A stretch of DNA of 64,000 bases from Thozetella sp. PMI_491 (Eukaryota > Ascomycota > Sordariomycetes > Chaetosphaeriales > Chaetosphaeriaceae). The notes under the pieces were generated by a model that was not told the origin of the DNA, did no database searches, and was given only the letters and a program-made list of their open reading frames with translations. This document shows positions 10,671 through 22,819 of this stretch, one piece after another (the first letter of the stretch is position 1; each line of letters starts with the position of its first letter). The stretch spans positions 186,001 through 250,000 of the forward strand of contig MU270091.1 of the NCBI GenBank assembly GCA_021432635.1, in the 5' to 3' direction. The position numbers and the translations under genes are program-made.

Positions 10671-12600
10671 ATGCGCACCATGGCCCTGCGTTCTGCGGCC
10701 GTCCTGGCCCTCATGGCCCAGGTCAGCGTTGCCCAGGACACAACCATAAAGGCGGGGACCAACGTCGGAGCTCCGCAGACGAACACGTACCCTGAAGGAG
10801 GTGGTGAGCAGTCTCTCCACTCATGCGGCGTTTCCCAACGGCCGCCAGTTGCTTTCCCTCCCCGTAGCACTAACACAGGCTCTAGCAACCGCCGATGCCG
10901 GCAAGTTCCCTCCCGAGTCCAAGGTCGGCTTCCCCGGCCCAACGCCGACGGGCCAGGAACCTGCCGCCATCCAGACTGCGCCAGAATATCCCTACAACAA
11001 TGGCCCGTCGCACCAGTTCCCGCTGGTGGCGCCCCAGCCGTGGGGCAAGGGCGAGTTCGGCGACAGGTTTGACATCACCAAGTACTGGGGTAACCTGTCG
11101 CCCTGGTACTCGGTGTCGTCTGCTGACTACGGCCTGCCCCATGCCAGCCCGCAGGTCCCCGACAACTGCAGCATTGTTCAAGTGCACCTGTTGTATCGCC
11201 ACGGCGCCCGCTACCCTACAAGCGGTGCCGCCCCCGCCACTTTCGCGCAGAAGCTGTTCAACGCAACGCGGGGCGCCGGCTTCAGCGTTAAAGGGGAGCT
11301 TGCATTCTTGTCCGACTGGACTTACAAGCTCGGTGCCGAGCTGCTGACCCCCTTCGGCCGAAGCCAGAACTTCAACCTCGGCATCGCTTACCGCCAGCTG
11401 TACGGCCATCTGCTCAACAACTTCACTGCCGCCGGCACCATCCCGGTCTTCCGCACCCAGTCGCAGGACCGCATGGTCAAGACGGCCCAGAACTTCGCTG
11501 CCGGCTTCTTCGGCGTGCCCGAGTTCTTGGACCAGGTCAACATTGAGATCCTGGTTGAAACTCCCGGCCTCAACAACTCGGGTGCCCCGTACGAGATCTG
11601 CACCAACTCCAACGTCGGCAGCCGTGGTAGCATCGGCTCCACTGCCGCCAATGCCTTTGCCAACAATGCCTTCAACAGCACCATTGCTCGTCTGCAGTCG
11701 CAGGTAAGACGTCGGAGATAAACAAAACAGCAAAGTGGCTGTTGATAAAAGTCAAATTGCTAACCTGCGGCTAGATCTTTGGCGTGAACATTACCTCCAC
11801 CGACATCATCGCGATGCTCCAACTCTGTTCGTACGAAACCCATGCGCTCGGCTACTCCGCGTTCTGCGCTATTTTCAGCGAGGAGGATTTCATCAACTAC
11901 GAGTACTACTATGACTTGGTACGTTCACTATACATTGGCCGCCTTATCCAAATGAGGCGCGAGCTAACCTAATGTAGACGTTTTACTATAACAACGGTCC
12001 CGGCTCCCCCGTGTCTGCTGCCCAGGGCAAGGGCTACCTCCAGGAATTCGTTGCCCGCTTCACGCACTCTTTCCCCACGGCCTCGTCTGCCCTGAACCTC
12101 ACCTTTGATAACACCACAACATATTTCCCGCTCAACCAGTCCATTTATGCCGATGCTACCCACGAGGTCGTCGTCCTAGATACCTTAACCGCTTTCAACC
12201 TAACGGCCCTCTTCAGCGGCCCACCCCTGAGCACGTCCGGCAACCAAAAGCGCAGCAAGTTCGTCGCTAGCAAGGTCGTGCCATTCGCTACCCACTTCAC
12301 GACGCAGGTACTGGAGTGCTCTGCCTACAAGCCCACCCGGCAGATTCGCTTCCTTGTGTAAGAGCCCCTCGCTTACGGATCTTCAGTCACAGACTAATGT
12401 GATATAGCAACGACGCGGTGGTCCCAATCTCTGGCTCGCACCCGGGCTGCCCCGTCGACCCCAACGGTCTCTGCTCGTTCGACAATGTTGTCTCGGTGCT
12501 CCAGAAGCGCATTGCTGAGATTAACTTCGACTACGATTGCTTCGGCAACTACACGGCCAAAGCCGGCGTCGACTACAACGGCAGGGCCCCTAAATCTTAG
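10671..12600 (+). CDS. Secreted histidine acid phosphatase (phytase-like)
   Basis: Five exons, 10671-10803, 10886-11703, 11775-11918, 11978-12357 and 12408-12600, encode 555 residues. A signal peptide (MRTMALRSAAVLALMAQVSVAQ) opens the protein. The histidine acid phosphatase signature LLYRHGARYP places the nucleophilic His at residue 150. The family uses a phospho-His intermediate with an acid/base residue in a C-terminal His-Asp motif. Here the matching site reads ATHEVVVLD (H427-E428), so Glu replaces the usual Asp. About ten Asn-x-Ser/Thr sequons and paired cysteines fit an extracellular glycoprotein. Likely substrates are phytate or other phosphomonoesters, released for phosphate uptake. 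All exon junctions keep frame. ATG 10671 is preferred because it gives a complete signal peptide; the ATG three codons later is possible. Confidence 0.88.
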
Positions 12601-12788
12601 ATAGACCCTTGTGTATTCAGACTACCTTGCTGGAATAGGAGGCCTCGTGTGGTATGCAGAGACGAGGTAGTGTACCACCATAATTACCCTATTTTTAATG
12701 ATAAATTCATGGTTTTAGTAGAGCGGCATTCCTCGCTTCTGCTGCCCTCAGTTTCGTTGCTCGTGCACGAAAAAAAAAACCCCCGCGA

Positions 12789-14889
12789 TTAACCCGTAAG
12801 GCCCCATTCCTGCCGCAACTTCTGAACCAAACCGTCGATATGCCAGCCTGCCGCCTTCACGCGGCCCAGACACGCGAGTATATCCTCTTGCTGAGACATA
12901 TGGGTCAACCGCCGCGCCACAAACCAGCATGCTGCTATCATGCACGGATCCCAGCACTTCGATTGCTCTGGGTCACTGTGCAGGAGAATGCCGCATAGCC
13001 GCCGTGCATGCCAAATTGGTGACATCCGTACTGCCTCTAACTTCGGTTTACCTACCCAATCTTCGGCGAGAGATATCGATTGTGGTCTGTTGCTAAGTAA
13101 CAACATCATGGCCGCGTGATACAGAGAATTGCACGAAATGGCTGCACCACCAGCACATATAACAGTAGGAAAAGATGCGTCGGGGCTCTCGGTTTCCATC
13201 AGGCACTGTAGCTCTGGAGGGCGGTTTGTATGCCATGTTGATAGCTCGCCTAGGAGTCTCTTCCAGTGGGAAGGACGAGACTCACTCCCTGAGGTGGGAG
13301 CAGCATCCTGTGGCAGAGGGGACTCGATTCCGATATCGGATTGGGAATAGCATAATGTCATAACATCTGCTAGTAGTCCAAGACAGGAAAGGGACGCATT
13401 AAGAATTGCCCGAGGTTGATCGAGGCTGGCCTCCCGAGTCTCCAGTGGAGTTGATATCTGTCGCAGAAGCTTGGAGATCATGACCGGGGCTGTTTCACAC
13501 ATTAACGAACACGCGAGCTCTATACGTAGAACATATTAGCAAAGTATTGTTGTATGATAAAACGTTCGGTACAGTAATGCTGCAAAGGGGAAGACGGAAT
13601 TAGATGCGGCAGTACAGTACCTAGCCTTGCGATCAGCGCAACGAAGGCGAACCACATGCGCCGTTCGGCTGCATCTTTGGAGGTGACGTCGTTAAAACCA
13701 GGGAAGACCCCGCCCTTCTGAAAGCTAAGTTGCCATGTTCCCGGCACCTCCTGTACTAAATAGTGTGTTCTGGTGAATACGAAGCCGGCTATAAGGCGAA
13801 GCGAGGAAGATGGGGAGTTGTCGCTGAGGGGAAGTGACATAGCGCGAAGGTGGAGTAGGCCGGCACCACGGCGTTGTACTAAGTCGGTGGAGCGGCCGGA
13901 GCAGTTTGCCGAAAGCTCCAGGAGTCCCTCCATGACGCAGGGAGAGGTAAAGGCAAGCTGAGAGACTAGGTGGCGAAATGTCTGTAGCTGGTCATACACG
14001 TCTAACTATAGAGGACGCGGGCGGGTGGTGAGTAAGAGGATGCTGAAGTAGGTAAAGATGATCACCAAGAGAAACTTACCCAAGGGGTGACGTGTTGAAT
14101 AAAGTAAGTTAAGAGACCAGTCTCGTCCCCAGATAGGGAACAGCGTCCATATAGAGCCCAGCTGAAGTCACCCTCACAGGTGCTTGATCTCTGGCGCAGT
14201 ATAGAAGATAGGACCTGGCGGTTCAATTCCTCGGACTTTTCTAGCTCGACTGCCTCAAGACTACCGCTCTTATTCCTTTGGGATAGATGACTCTGGTCTC
14301 CGATGATGTGATGGCGCGTATCGCTATTTCGGGCTGTAGGTGATGCGCTCGGGATTGCGCCTGGGGTCTCCTCCCGGTCTAGAAGCCGAATAACACTCCC
14401 TGTCACTTGGGAAGCAGAGGCGGATATAGATGGAGTTTCTCGAGAATGAGAGCTGCGGTCTTCAATGAACTAAAGAAGGGGACGGTTACGTGAGTCGAGA
14501 GGACAATAGCTTCGCAGAGCCGATGGAGGTACGAGTGACCGACATACTTCCAAGGTAGAATACTCAACTGTCTCCAACTCGGACGTTGCTGTCGAAGCGT
14601 GATCATTCGAGACGGTCCGGGAGTTCTTGTCCAGGAAGGAAATGTGGGCGAGGTATTTGCAGTCGGCACCCGCAACTGTACAGCGTCTACAGCGCGGTTT
14701 TCCTTCGTCACCTAGTATCCAGCGTGTCAAATACTCGTCATTGAATACGGGCTTAATCCCTGTCTCCTCGAAGTTTAGCTTACATTTGCGGTGTTGCAAG
14801 CGGCACCGTTCGCAGCCGGTGCGGGTCCGCCTGTTCCTCAGCTTCGCAAGGGTAGGAAGCCCAGCCGGCCCTGCAGCGGCATCAGACAT
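12789..14889 (-). CDS. Zn2Cys6 transcription factor with an enlarged zinc-cluster loop
   Basis: Four exons on minus, 14548-14889, 14080-14469, 13621-14005 and 12789-13519, give 615 residues. The N-terminus has RRTRTGCERC and then CRRCTVAGADC. The cysteines lie at residues 26, 29, 36, 67, 70 and 77, so spacing is C-x2-C-x6-C-x30-C-x2-C-x6-C. The loop between Cys 3 and Cys 4 is 30 residues; most family members have about 5-12. The remainder carries a fungal-specific TF middle region (WFAFVALIARLELACSLM across the exon 3/4 join). A nuclear regulator is expected. It is divergent from the oxidoreductase gene at 15427 with 537 bp between them, which suggests co-regulation. Removing a putative 37-nt intron in the loop would break the frame, so the loop is taken as real coding sequence. 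Confidence 0.82.
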
Positions 14890-15141
14890 CTGTAGCGTTG
14901 TTTGGGGGATGGATTAAAAAAAAAAGAAAACAAGAAAAAAGAGACGAAATCTAGAGACACATATCACCCGAGGCTATCCTGCCAATGTGGACATTCTCGA
15001 TGGTCAGCGTGCTTTGTAGTGTGAGATCTAGATGCGCTTATGATGACCTGAGTAGAACGAGCGGCTGTTCTGTCGGGTAGAATCAGTGCTTCATAAGCCA
15101 GGTGCGGATGCGATGCGGGTGTGACTGCCTTTTTCTGCTGG

Positions 15142-15157
15142 CGGGGTCGAGTAGCCG
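15142..15157. promoter_or_regulatory. CGG-N10-CCG inverted triplets in a divergent promoter
   Basis: CGG at 15142-15144 and CCG at 15155-15157 with ten bases between. This is the type of site bound by Zn2Cys6 dimers (Put3 uses N10). It sits between the regulator starting at 14889 and the oxidoreductase starting at 15427. Binding is inferred; one such match can occur by chance. Confidence 0.3.
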
Positions 15158-15426
15158 CACTGGACCCACTCACCGCCACCAAAAAGGCACCAGATGACAA
15201 AAGAAAGTGCGCGTAGAGTGTGGGGCTTCGTGAATTGTTCTAGCCAATCTCCACCAAAGCACCCAGAATGGCAGCCTTTCCCGACTGTTTATGTAAGAGT
15301 AGTCCTGAGGATATAAGAGATGCACAAGGGCAGCAAGGCTTCTCCCGTGGGACACTATGTATCTCGAGTCTACAGTCTCATATCCTCCGCACGAAATTTG
15401 ACTATTTCTCCATTTCAGATTGTACA

Positions 15427-16594
15427 ATGGCAGAAATCCCGGCCACAATGAAGGCATGGGTGGCCCTTCGCGCTGGGGAGCCCAAAGATGTCCTCGAGCT
15501 CAAGACCGGCTACCCGACTCCGGCAGCGCCCCGGGCCGGAGAGATCATTGTGAGAGTCTCCTACGTGGCACTGAACCCCGGTGATCTTCACATGATTCGC
15601 ATGAAGATTCCATGGAAGGGCCAGACGGTGCCGGGCATGGATTTCATTGGCGAAGTCATCCAAGTCGGGCCGCCCAGCGCTAAGCTTTCGCAAATCCGCG
15701 TCGGCGCGACAGTCACCGGGACCACATCTATGGCGAACGTCTTTCGTGGCGTCGGCGTGCTAGCAGAGTACGTGCTGGTTGCCGCAGACCTGGTTGTGGA
15801 GAAGCCGGACGGACTGGACGAGCCTGTGGCGGCAGGGCTCTTTGGCGTGGCCGGGCAGACCAGTATGGTGATGTTGCACGCTGGAGGCCTGAAGGACGGA
15901 GATCACGCTCTTATAAATGGTGCTAGCGGTGGCGTGGGCTCCATTCTTCTCCAACTCCTTTGCGCGTCTGGTGTGCGCGTCACCGCCATCTGCTCAGCGA
16001 AGAACGAGGCCTTGGTTCGGAAGCTAGGTGCGGAAGAGGTACTTCCATTTTTTTAGCCCACAAGACACATAACCAAAGCTGTCGAAGATAATGCTGGCTA
16101 ATACACATGATTCTCTCCCATAGGTCATAGACTATACCGCCTACAAATCTCTCTCCGACCACCTCACCTCCATCTCTACCTTGCCCGGAAACGAACCATT
16201 CGATGCCATTTTCGACTGCATAGGCAACAACCCACTTTATCAACACTGTGCCGGATATATGAAGCGAAGCGGAAAATACCTATGCATTGAAGGCGGCCCC
16301 TTTGGTCGCTTTAAACTTTACCATTTGCTTTCGCTAATTGGAGTAACATCTCGGACTTTTCAAAGCGTCTTCAGCACACCGAGCGGCCTTTCAGCTAGCG
16401 AAATTCGGTCTTGGTACGAAAAGGGAGCGATAGTTGAGATCCCAATAGATGGCATCTACAATATGGACGAGGTTCCGCAGGTACTGTTCCTACGAAAGGT
16501 GGAGTGAGACTGGCTGTGCTAACATTATTCTAAGGCTTTAGAAAAGCTTGCAACAGGAAGAACAGTTGGGAAGATCTTTGTAAAGGTGAAGTAG
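15427..16594 (+). CDS. MDR-family NAD(P)H quinone oxidoreductase / zinc-less alcohol dehydrogenase-like
   Basis: Three exons, 15427-16038, 16124-16480 and 16535-16594, encode 342 residues, normal for the medium-chain dehydrogenase family. The N-terminal catalytic half has the GroES-like pattern VALNPGDLHM and VPGMDFIGEV. The nucleotide-binding half has GASGGVGS at residues 165-172 for NADPH. The four structural-zinc cysteines of classical alcohol dehydrogenases are absent, pointing to the quinone-reductase/enoyl-reductase branch. It is probably a soluble reductase of quinones or alpha,beta-unsaturated carbonyls; the exact substrate cannot be told. A divergent C6 regulator lies upstream. The start ATG at 15427 is preferred, although ATG 15448 (MKAWVAL) would remove only seven residues. 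Confidence 0.85.
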
Positions 16595-17042
16595 GACCAC
16601 TGTGCGACTAGCTCTTATACTCATGCTTAGAGTGCCATTACTATTGGCGGCGTACTGTGTGAGGAGTAAGAGAAAAGCCGATGTGGTTATCAGAGATTTA
16701 CTCTGCTGTAACCGCGGCGTAATGCTTACCGAATGGCGCGACCGTGCTCTGTTCCTATTGCTTAACTATGATAAATCGTATGGAGAAATGAGTCTGATGA
16801 ATATCGATATGTCTGATACATTACATCTTAGAGCCAGTGACATTCATGTTTCCAACAACTGGGACAGATGTTCTCCGCGAGGCTAGGCTATAGGCTACCT
16901 GACCCAAATTATAGAACCACGCTAAACCGAGATCGCGACCTGACACCTGTGCTCCACTGTGCTTTGCCATAAATTACCCTACGGATTCCTGAAATCCCGA
17001 TGAATACAACTTTGTATGTGGGTATAATATTGTTGCCGGCCT
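16595..17042. other. Convergent 3' intergenic region
   Basis: Lies between the 3' ends of the oxidoreductase (plus) and the cation exchanger (minus). No gene is supported. Confidence 0.4.
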
Positions 17043-18538
17043 TCAATGGTGAGAGGGGTTAGGGTAGTAAAAAGCAGCAACCGCGATGGCGACATATACG
17101 ATGACACATAGGAATCCCTCCAAATAATTCGATTTTTGGTCTCGCAGGAAGTTTCCAACCGTGACGATGGCCAGCAACAGCATTGCCATGTCAAAGATCT
17201 CGAAGTTGAGGCTCATTTCCAGGCCGAGGCCCCACCCAACGATGACGACCAGGGGCGCGTTCAACATAGCCGTTTGTAAGGTGGTGCCGATGCAGTGCGA
17301 AAGAGCAAAATTCATTTGGTTATCCCAAGCTTCGTCGATGGAAGTCAGATGCTCGGCGGCCTTCTCCACGAGGGGCACTAGGATGAGACCCATGAACGGC
17401 TCCGAGAGGTGGTGGTCGTCCACGATGAATTCGATCTCGTGCACCAAGCAGTAGGCAACGAGGGTGACTAGCCCAACAGAGATGACTAGCGAAACAATGC
17501 ATTCCGTCAAAGTCAGCTTGTCCTTGGCCAAATCCTTGTGTCGGTCGTGGTCGCGCTCCTCGTCGCGCTCAAAAATGGCGTTGAAGATTCCGTGGTGCGT
17601 TCGCGTCTGAAAGATGACGAAGAGCACGTAGGCAACGAGCAGTAAGATAGCGACGGCATGCGAAAGGTCCAATACGTTGAGATCCAACTGCTCCTGTGTC
17701 GGCACTTCTTCTCCTTCGCTGCCCTTGGCATTGATGGAGCTTTCGTAGATAGCGGGAACTGCCAAGGCAAGGCCACTACGAATATCCTGTCAGTATTACG
17801 CTTGTTCCCCAGAAGTTCAGGTCACTCACGCCGTGAGAAGCAATCCACTGCCTGCCTCGGAGATTGCTTCGTCAAATTCGGCATCATCACGTCGGATGCC
17901 AGAAGCGATGAAGCACAGGCCGAGGCTGAGAAGCATGGTAGCTAGAATCGAGCCCAAGATGGCATGTTGAATGACGACATATGAATGCTTCGTCAACAAA
18001 ATGATGAACAGGATGATTTCAACAACGGAAGATATCCTATTGTCATGGTCAGGACCAGCAGGCATTGCAACTTCTGAAGAGCCGGAAATGGCCGCAGCAC
18101 GTACGTCGTTTCGGTCAAGACACCCAGCGTATGTGGCATCTTCCTCGCAAGCTCCTGCCCAGCGAACCCAATGAGATTTGCGCAAGGGATCATGGCGAGA
18201 TAGGCTAAGATGAACTTCAGTGTGTGGTGCTCCTCCATTGTAAAGTACACGGCGATGGCGGCGGGCACGATGGGCCACAGGATATTGACACATCGAGAGA
18301 GCCAGCTGGTGGACCGCCAGATAATTCGGAAGAAGTGTACTGGGTTTATCCCCGACCGACCGCTTTCTCCCTCTGCCCTGACCTTCGGCCGGTGTCGCCT
18401 CCGCGACCGGTGGCCGTGGTACCCGTTCATGATGTCTTGGCGGTTCCGTGGGAGGGCGGCGTCACTGGGACCATCGTGAGAGAAGTTGGGGCTTTTCTCC
18501 CGGTGACGATGCCTTCCCGAAGTCGAATGCCTCGCCAT
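17043..18538 (-). CDS. Cation/H+ exchanger of the CaCA (CAX / VNX1-like) family
   Basis: Three exons on minus, 18105-18538, 17830-18036 and 17043-17775, encode 457 residues. The first about 70 residues are polar, His/Arg-rich and cytosolic. Around ten hydrophobic segments follow. The first alpha-repeat reads TETTISSVVEIILF and the second PLVEKAAEHLTSIDEAW, which correspond to the ion-binding GNxxE repeats of CAX proteins. In both, the glutamate is kept but the leading GNA is not. That variation fits the vacuolar monovalent-cation/H+ subgroup (yeast Vnx1) better than the Ca2+-specific Vcx1 type, but this is inference. An acidic/His-rich loop (residues about 280-300, ERDEERDHDRHKD) lies between halves. 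It is likely in the vacuolar or endosomal membrane. Confidence 0.8.
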
Positions 18539-20030
18539 AGCGATTTATGCTTCTCTCTGTCAATTTCAAACAGCTCTTTTCTGTGGCAGGTCTAAGCTGG
18601 AGGGTAAAAGTACGCATACGAACAAAGTTAGGAGAAAATATAGCTGGAGGTTGGGCTGTCGGAAGCTCCTCTAGGGCTTGTCCAACCAAAAAGCATCCAT
18701 GGCTTGGCTGACGATGCTGACCTTGTATTCGCAGCCAAGCAAAACAAGGCAATAGGGTGCGCTGTGGCACATTGATAGGCGGTCTTGGCGCTGTCATGAC
18801 CATGGGTAATGCCGGTTTTAGCGCTGCCAAAACCCTGTGGGGTTATCTTCACCCCTAGGCCTTTCTTATGCAGTTATGCAGCCAGTGAGTTGTGCAGTCC
18901 CATTACGTCACGAAACAATCGAATAAGTGCAATTTAGATCAGCGCAACAAAGCAAGGGCACACGCCCTACCTGAGTATCAGAAGGACCCAAATACCGTAC
19001 CACCCATTCTCACGCTTCTTTTTGCCAACATCTAACACTGTAGCTGGTGACACCCACTGGCAGGCTTGCTCTGTTTCACTAATATATATATTGGTACGGC
19101 TTTTTAACGCTTCTATTATATTTTACTTGCTTTTAACCTGTTAGACGTTAGACCTCAGTTACGACACTGTCAAACTTCTTTCATCAGTAAAGACACACCT
19201 CCTATGGGTAACAGGTACAGGGTAAGCATTACAAAGGTACATTACTCTAGACATAGAGTCTAAGTCATTGTTTTCTCGCTCTGTTTTCGGTGCATGACTT
19301 CGATAACTGATCCATTACGACAACATATGACGTGCTATTGCCATGTATTTAGCGTTAGATATGCTCTATTGCACACTTTGTGGTGAGGAAAAGGTCCTAA
19401 TCCTTGAGGCCGATTTATAACCAAGGGCGCGAACCACGTGTTCTTACTGTATTAAGGATGTGTGCTAAATGAAAGGCTCCCTGTGAAACTGAAGTCACCA
19501 ACTTTATTTATTTGATGAAAAAAAGCCTAACATTCTAGCCTTAGACTGCATGGAGAACTCATGTATTCCCATTAGTAGGCGGAATCTCCGGTGTGGCCAT
19601 TTTCAGTGTTCAAAAAGATGAACACATTTACCCTGCACCAACAAACCCTTTACCCGGCACCAACAGCACCTTAGTACAGGAACTGTGCCACAATCTAATC
19701 GTGACCCGGCCGGCACTTACACGCACCCTAAGTATCTAAGACAAGCGACTGTTTAGCCGAGGCCGAGAAGATGAGTTTGCTGTCCCAAGAGGAGAAGGGA
19801 TTATATATATCTTAGCAACGCTTTTCACTGTTCCCCCTTGGCTCAGCTCATTATATTACCCCTACTTCTATTGCAGTTCAGTACTGCTACTCCTTGTGAA
19901 GCTTGTCCTATCAGAATTCTGTCCTTCTTGCTGTACAAACTCCTCTGCAAACCTTCACAGGTACTACTCGGGAGCACCTGTCCAAGGCTTTGGTGGCTCA
20001 TCTCATTCTATTAAGCGCTAAAAAAAAGCC
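18539..20030. other. Intergenic region with promoters of two divergent genes
   Basis: No ORF is supported. Around 19595-19670 there is a repeated ACCC-GCACCAACA phrase and a small palindrome (TGTTCA-n6-TGAACA). A TATATATAT run at 19802-19810 lies about 220 bp before the next ATG and could be its TATA region. Confidence 0.4.
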
Positions 20031-22296
20031 ATGTCAAGCAACTCGGCCTACGACATCCAATTAGGAGCCTGGACTGACTGGTCAAGAGGCCCTGTTTTTG
20101 GTGCAACCCTTACGCTCACTCGCCAAGACGGCAACGTACTTATTGCCTTTCTCGCTTTCTTTGTGGCTCTTGTTGGCACTCGTTTTTGGAGGCTCATCTG
20201 CCTAGCTCTTCATTATGTCTTTTCAACAGATAGCCCCAGCGATGGCATTTATCACCAGCGCCAAGATTTCTTGCGTAATACACCTAATCCTGAGGCTGCG
20301 CTTGGAACACTTGCAGATATGGGGTTTTCTTGGAAACGCAACGCAGAAAAAATCTGGAGTCGACTGATTCCATTGTTTGGGTTAGCTACCGCCTGCTTCG
20401 TCGGCTTTATCCTTGCTGGTGGTTTCTCATCTCGCGTTGCTACTCTCGTTAGCAGCGAAGTGCTGCTCTCGGGGACAAACTGCGGGTTCCTCGGAGACAA
20501 CAGTGATATCAGCACATTCGGCGACACTAATGGCCCGCTGGTCTCCGAGTCTGCAATAGCGGCAGAAAATTATGCTCGCCAATGCTACGCGTCTACCTCT
20601 GCCAGTAAATCTGCCCCCCTCGGTTTAAGCTGTGGTACCTACATCAAAAAGCACCTGGCCCCGGCTATGGTAAACACCAACGCGAGCTGCCCTTTCGATA
20701 CGAAGATTTGCAAGAGTACGACTGGAAACCTGTTCATAGATACAGGGCTTCTTGATAGCCACAAGGATTTTGGTCGTAACACACCAACCAATCAGAGACT
20801 GCAATTTAGACGAACGGTTCACTGCGCACCTTTGGCTACGGATGGTTACCGATTTCACACAGACGATAAGATGATAAACCAGTCATATACCACTTATTAC
20901 TACGGCCCCTTGACAAATGTCAACGGATCTACCACTGTCAATTACACTACACAGTTCCTAGATAATGGTTATCCTGATATTGAGGACTTAACACGCAGCG
21001 GCGAAGATACTGTGCGTGACTTCAGCGTTCGGTATGTAATATATTTCTCTTTAAACATGTTTTATTTTCCTATCCGACTCACCCTATAGGCCACTAACAG
21101 CAATATAGCTCACACTACTCTCTCCATTGGAACGGAAGTGTCGATCCCGGCCTTTCCAGCTTTTCCCCTATTCCAGAGCTTCTACCTCAAAATTCTAGTC
21201 TCTTTATCTTGTTTTTAACTTCGGATCATATCCTATTTACACATATATCCAATGATGGCTGGTATGGTGAAACTAGCAACACTGCCGAAGTCCACAAACT
21301 TAAAACAAGCAGCTGGGGTAACAGAACCATGTTCAGACAAAATGAACCTGGGTCTCCCTTAGCCTGTAAAGAACTAGAGCAATATTGTTTTACTGGAATA
21401 AAACAGCAGCATCCATGTACCCCACTCGAAAGCCCCGGCAATGCATTATTTGATCTATATCATTTAATCGACAACAAAGAAGACGAAGACTGGATTACTT
21501 GGCTACACACGACAACCTTTGAAGTCAGCCTCGGAACAAGGCATCCCCTCTCGCTACTAGGCAGCCATGCTTTAACAGCCAGGGACAAACTTAACGGACC
21601 GCTGTTAGGGCCTCTGCCTGACAATCAGTGGCAACTTGAAGTACAACATTGGCATGCAACAGCCATGGCTCATACGCAATCAACCTTCTTAGCATCAGTT
21701 ATTGGCTACAACAGTACAGAGTTGTCAGGTCTTATTATCTATCCAAATAATACCGCCGAGAAGCAGTTATGTGCAAATCAAGTAAGATGATGTATTTTCC
21801 TCAAAACTCTCCACAAGTCTTACCACCTTCCATGCGAGTGTCGTATGACTACTACAGAGAGTGGTATCTTTGCTAACAAAAGATGAAGAAAATTATTGTC
21901 GAAGGCTTTATCTCGGTGAGTATTTTTGGCTTTTCCTGTATTTTAGTTGGAGGTGGTCTTATTATTGTATTGTCGTTCATTCTGGGCCCGATGATATCAT
22001 GGTATTCGACTCGAACAGGTCGCCATCAGTATGCGAAGTTGGAATGGTCAATCAACGAGGCCTTTCAGCTGCAAAGGCTGGCTCATGAGGCATCCGGGAT
22101 GGGTACGTGGTCCCGCGGGACGGAATGGATACCTGTGACCAGACCGGGAGATCTCCTGGCGGTTCTTGATGTCGTCAATCCCGCTCATCCCAAGTTACAA
22201 GCGATTGTGGTTAATCATAGTCAGCAAACAGGTCAACTCAGGGACGACGTCCTTGGCACTGAGGATGACAACCACGACACCGAGGAGAAACCTTAG
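20031..22296 (+). CDS. Large fungal membrane protein of unknown function
   Basis: Three exons, 20031-21031, 21109-21781 and 21883-22296, keep frame and encode 695 residues. A short N-terminus is followed by hydrophobic helices at about residues 36-70 and 113-135. A long extracytoplasmic region of about 400 residues follows, with many cysteines and Asn-x-Ser/Thr sequons. A strong helix (ISVSIFGFSCILVGGGLIIVLSFIL) lies near residue 570, then a hydrophilic, acidic C-terminal tail. The layout, two membrane helices, a large loop and one more helix, resembles uncharacterised conserved fungal plasma-membrane proteins I have seen; no enzymatic motif is visible. Exon 3 must start exactly at 21883 because an in-frame TAA lies just before it. 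Confidence 0.72.
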
Positions 22297-22819
22297 GAGA
22301 TCTTACGCAGGGCTGGAGTTAAAGCGCAATGTCGCCTTATAATGTGGCCGATAGAGCAAGAAAGGGCGTGGAAGAAAATGCGGATGTAATTAGGGCCTAT
22401 GTTGATCGGTGTAACCAATAGGCCCAAAGCTTTAACTTGGCTGATTTTAGGGGACTTCAATCTATATTAGATGGCTTAAGGTAAACGATCTTACCAAGAA
22501 ATTCGCGTTTGGACCATAATTTTAGTACTTGTATCACCTATTTCTGACTTCGTCCCTTCCGACTCGCGGTTCCTAGGTTGACCGAAAACAGCTGTTTATT
22601 CGGTATCTCGCGGGACTTTCTAAAGCTAAGACTACAAGAAAAGCATTCTGAAGTCAAGAGGGGTTAAGAGAAGTAAAATAAATGACAAGAGCAAGGAGGG
22701 TAAATGCGGAGCCCACTTCTAGTACCAAAGTAAACCTTGGAGGGAACGGTATGAGAATATAACAACTGATATCTTGCAAGATACAATGTCTGCCTCAAAC
22801 GCGGACGCCAAAATAAGAT
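22297..22819. other. Convergent 3' intergenic region
   Basis: Between two convergent genes. No supported gene, repeat or RNA feature seen. Confidence 0.4.

Noticed and set aside
10882-11733. 283-aa ORF antisense to the acid phosphatase
   Set aside because: Antisense shadow of a well-supported gene; no family features.
14710-14746. Possible 37-nt intron in the zinc cluster of the second C6 regulator
   Set aside because: Its length is not a multiple of three, is below the usual intron size and removal would shift frame before the last three cysteines.
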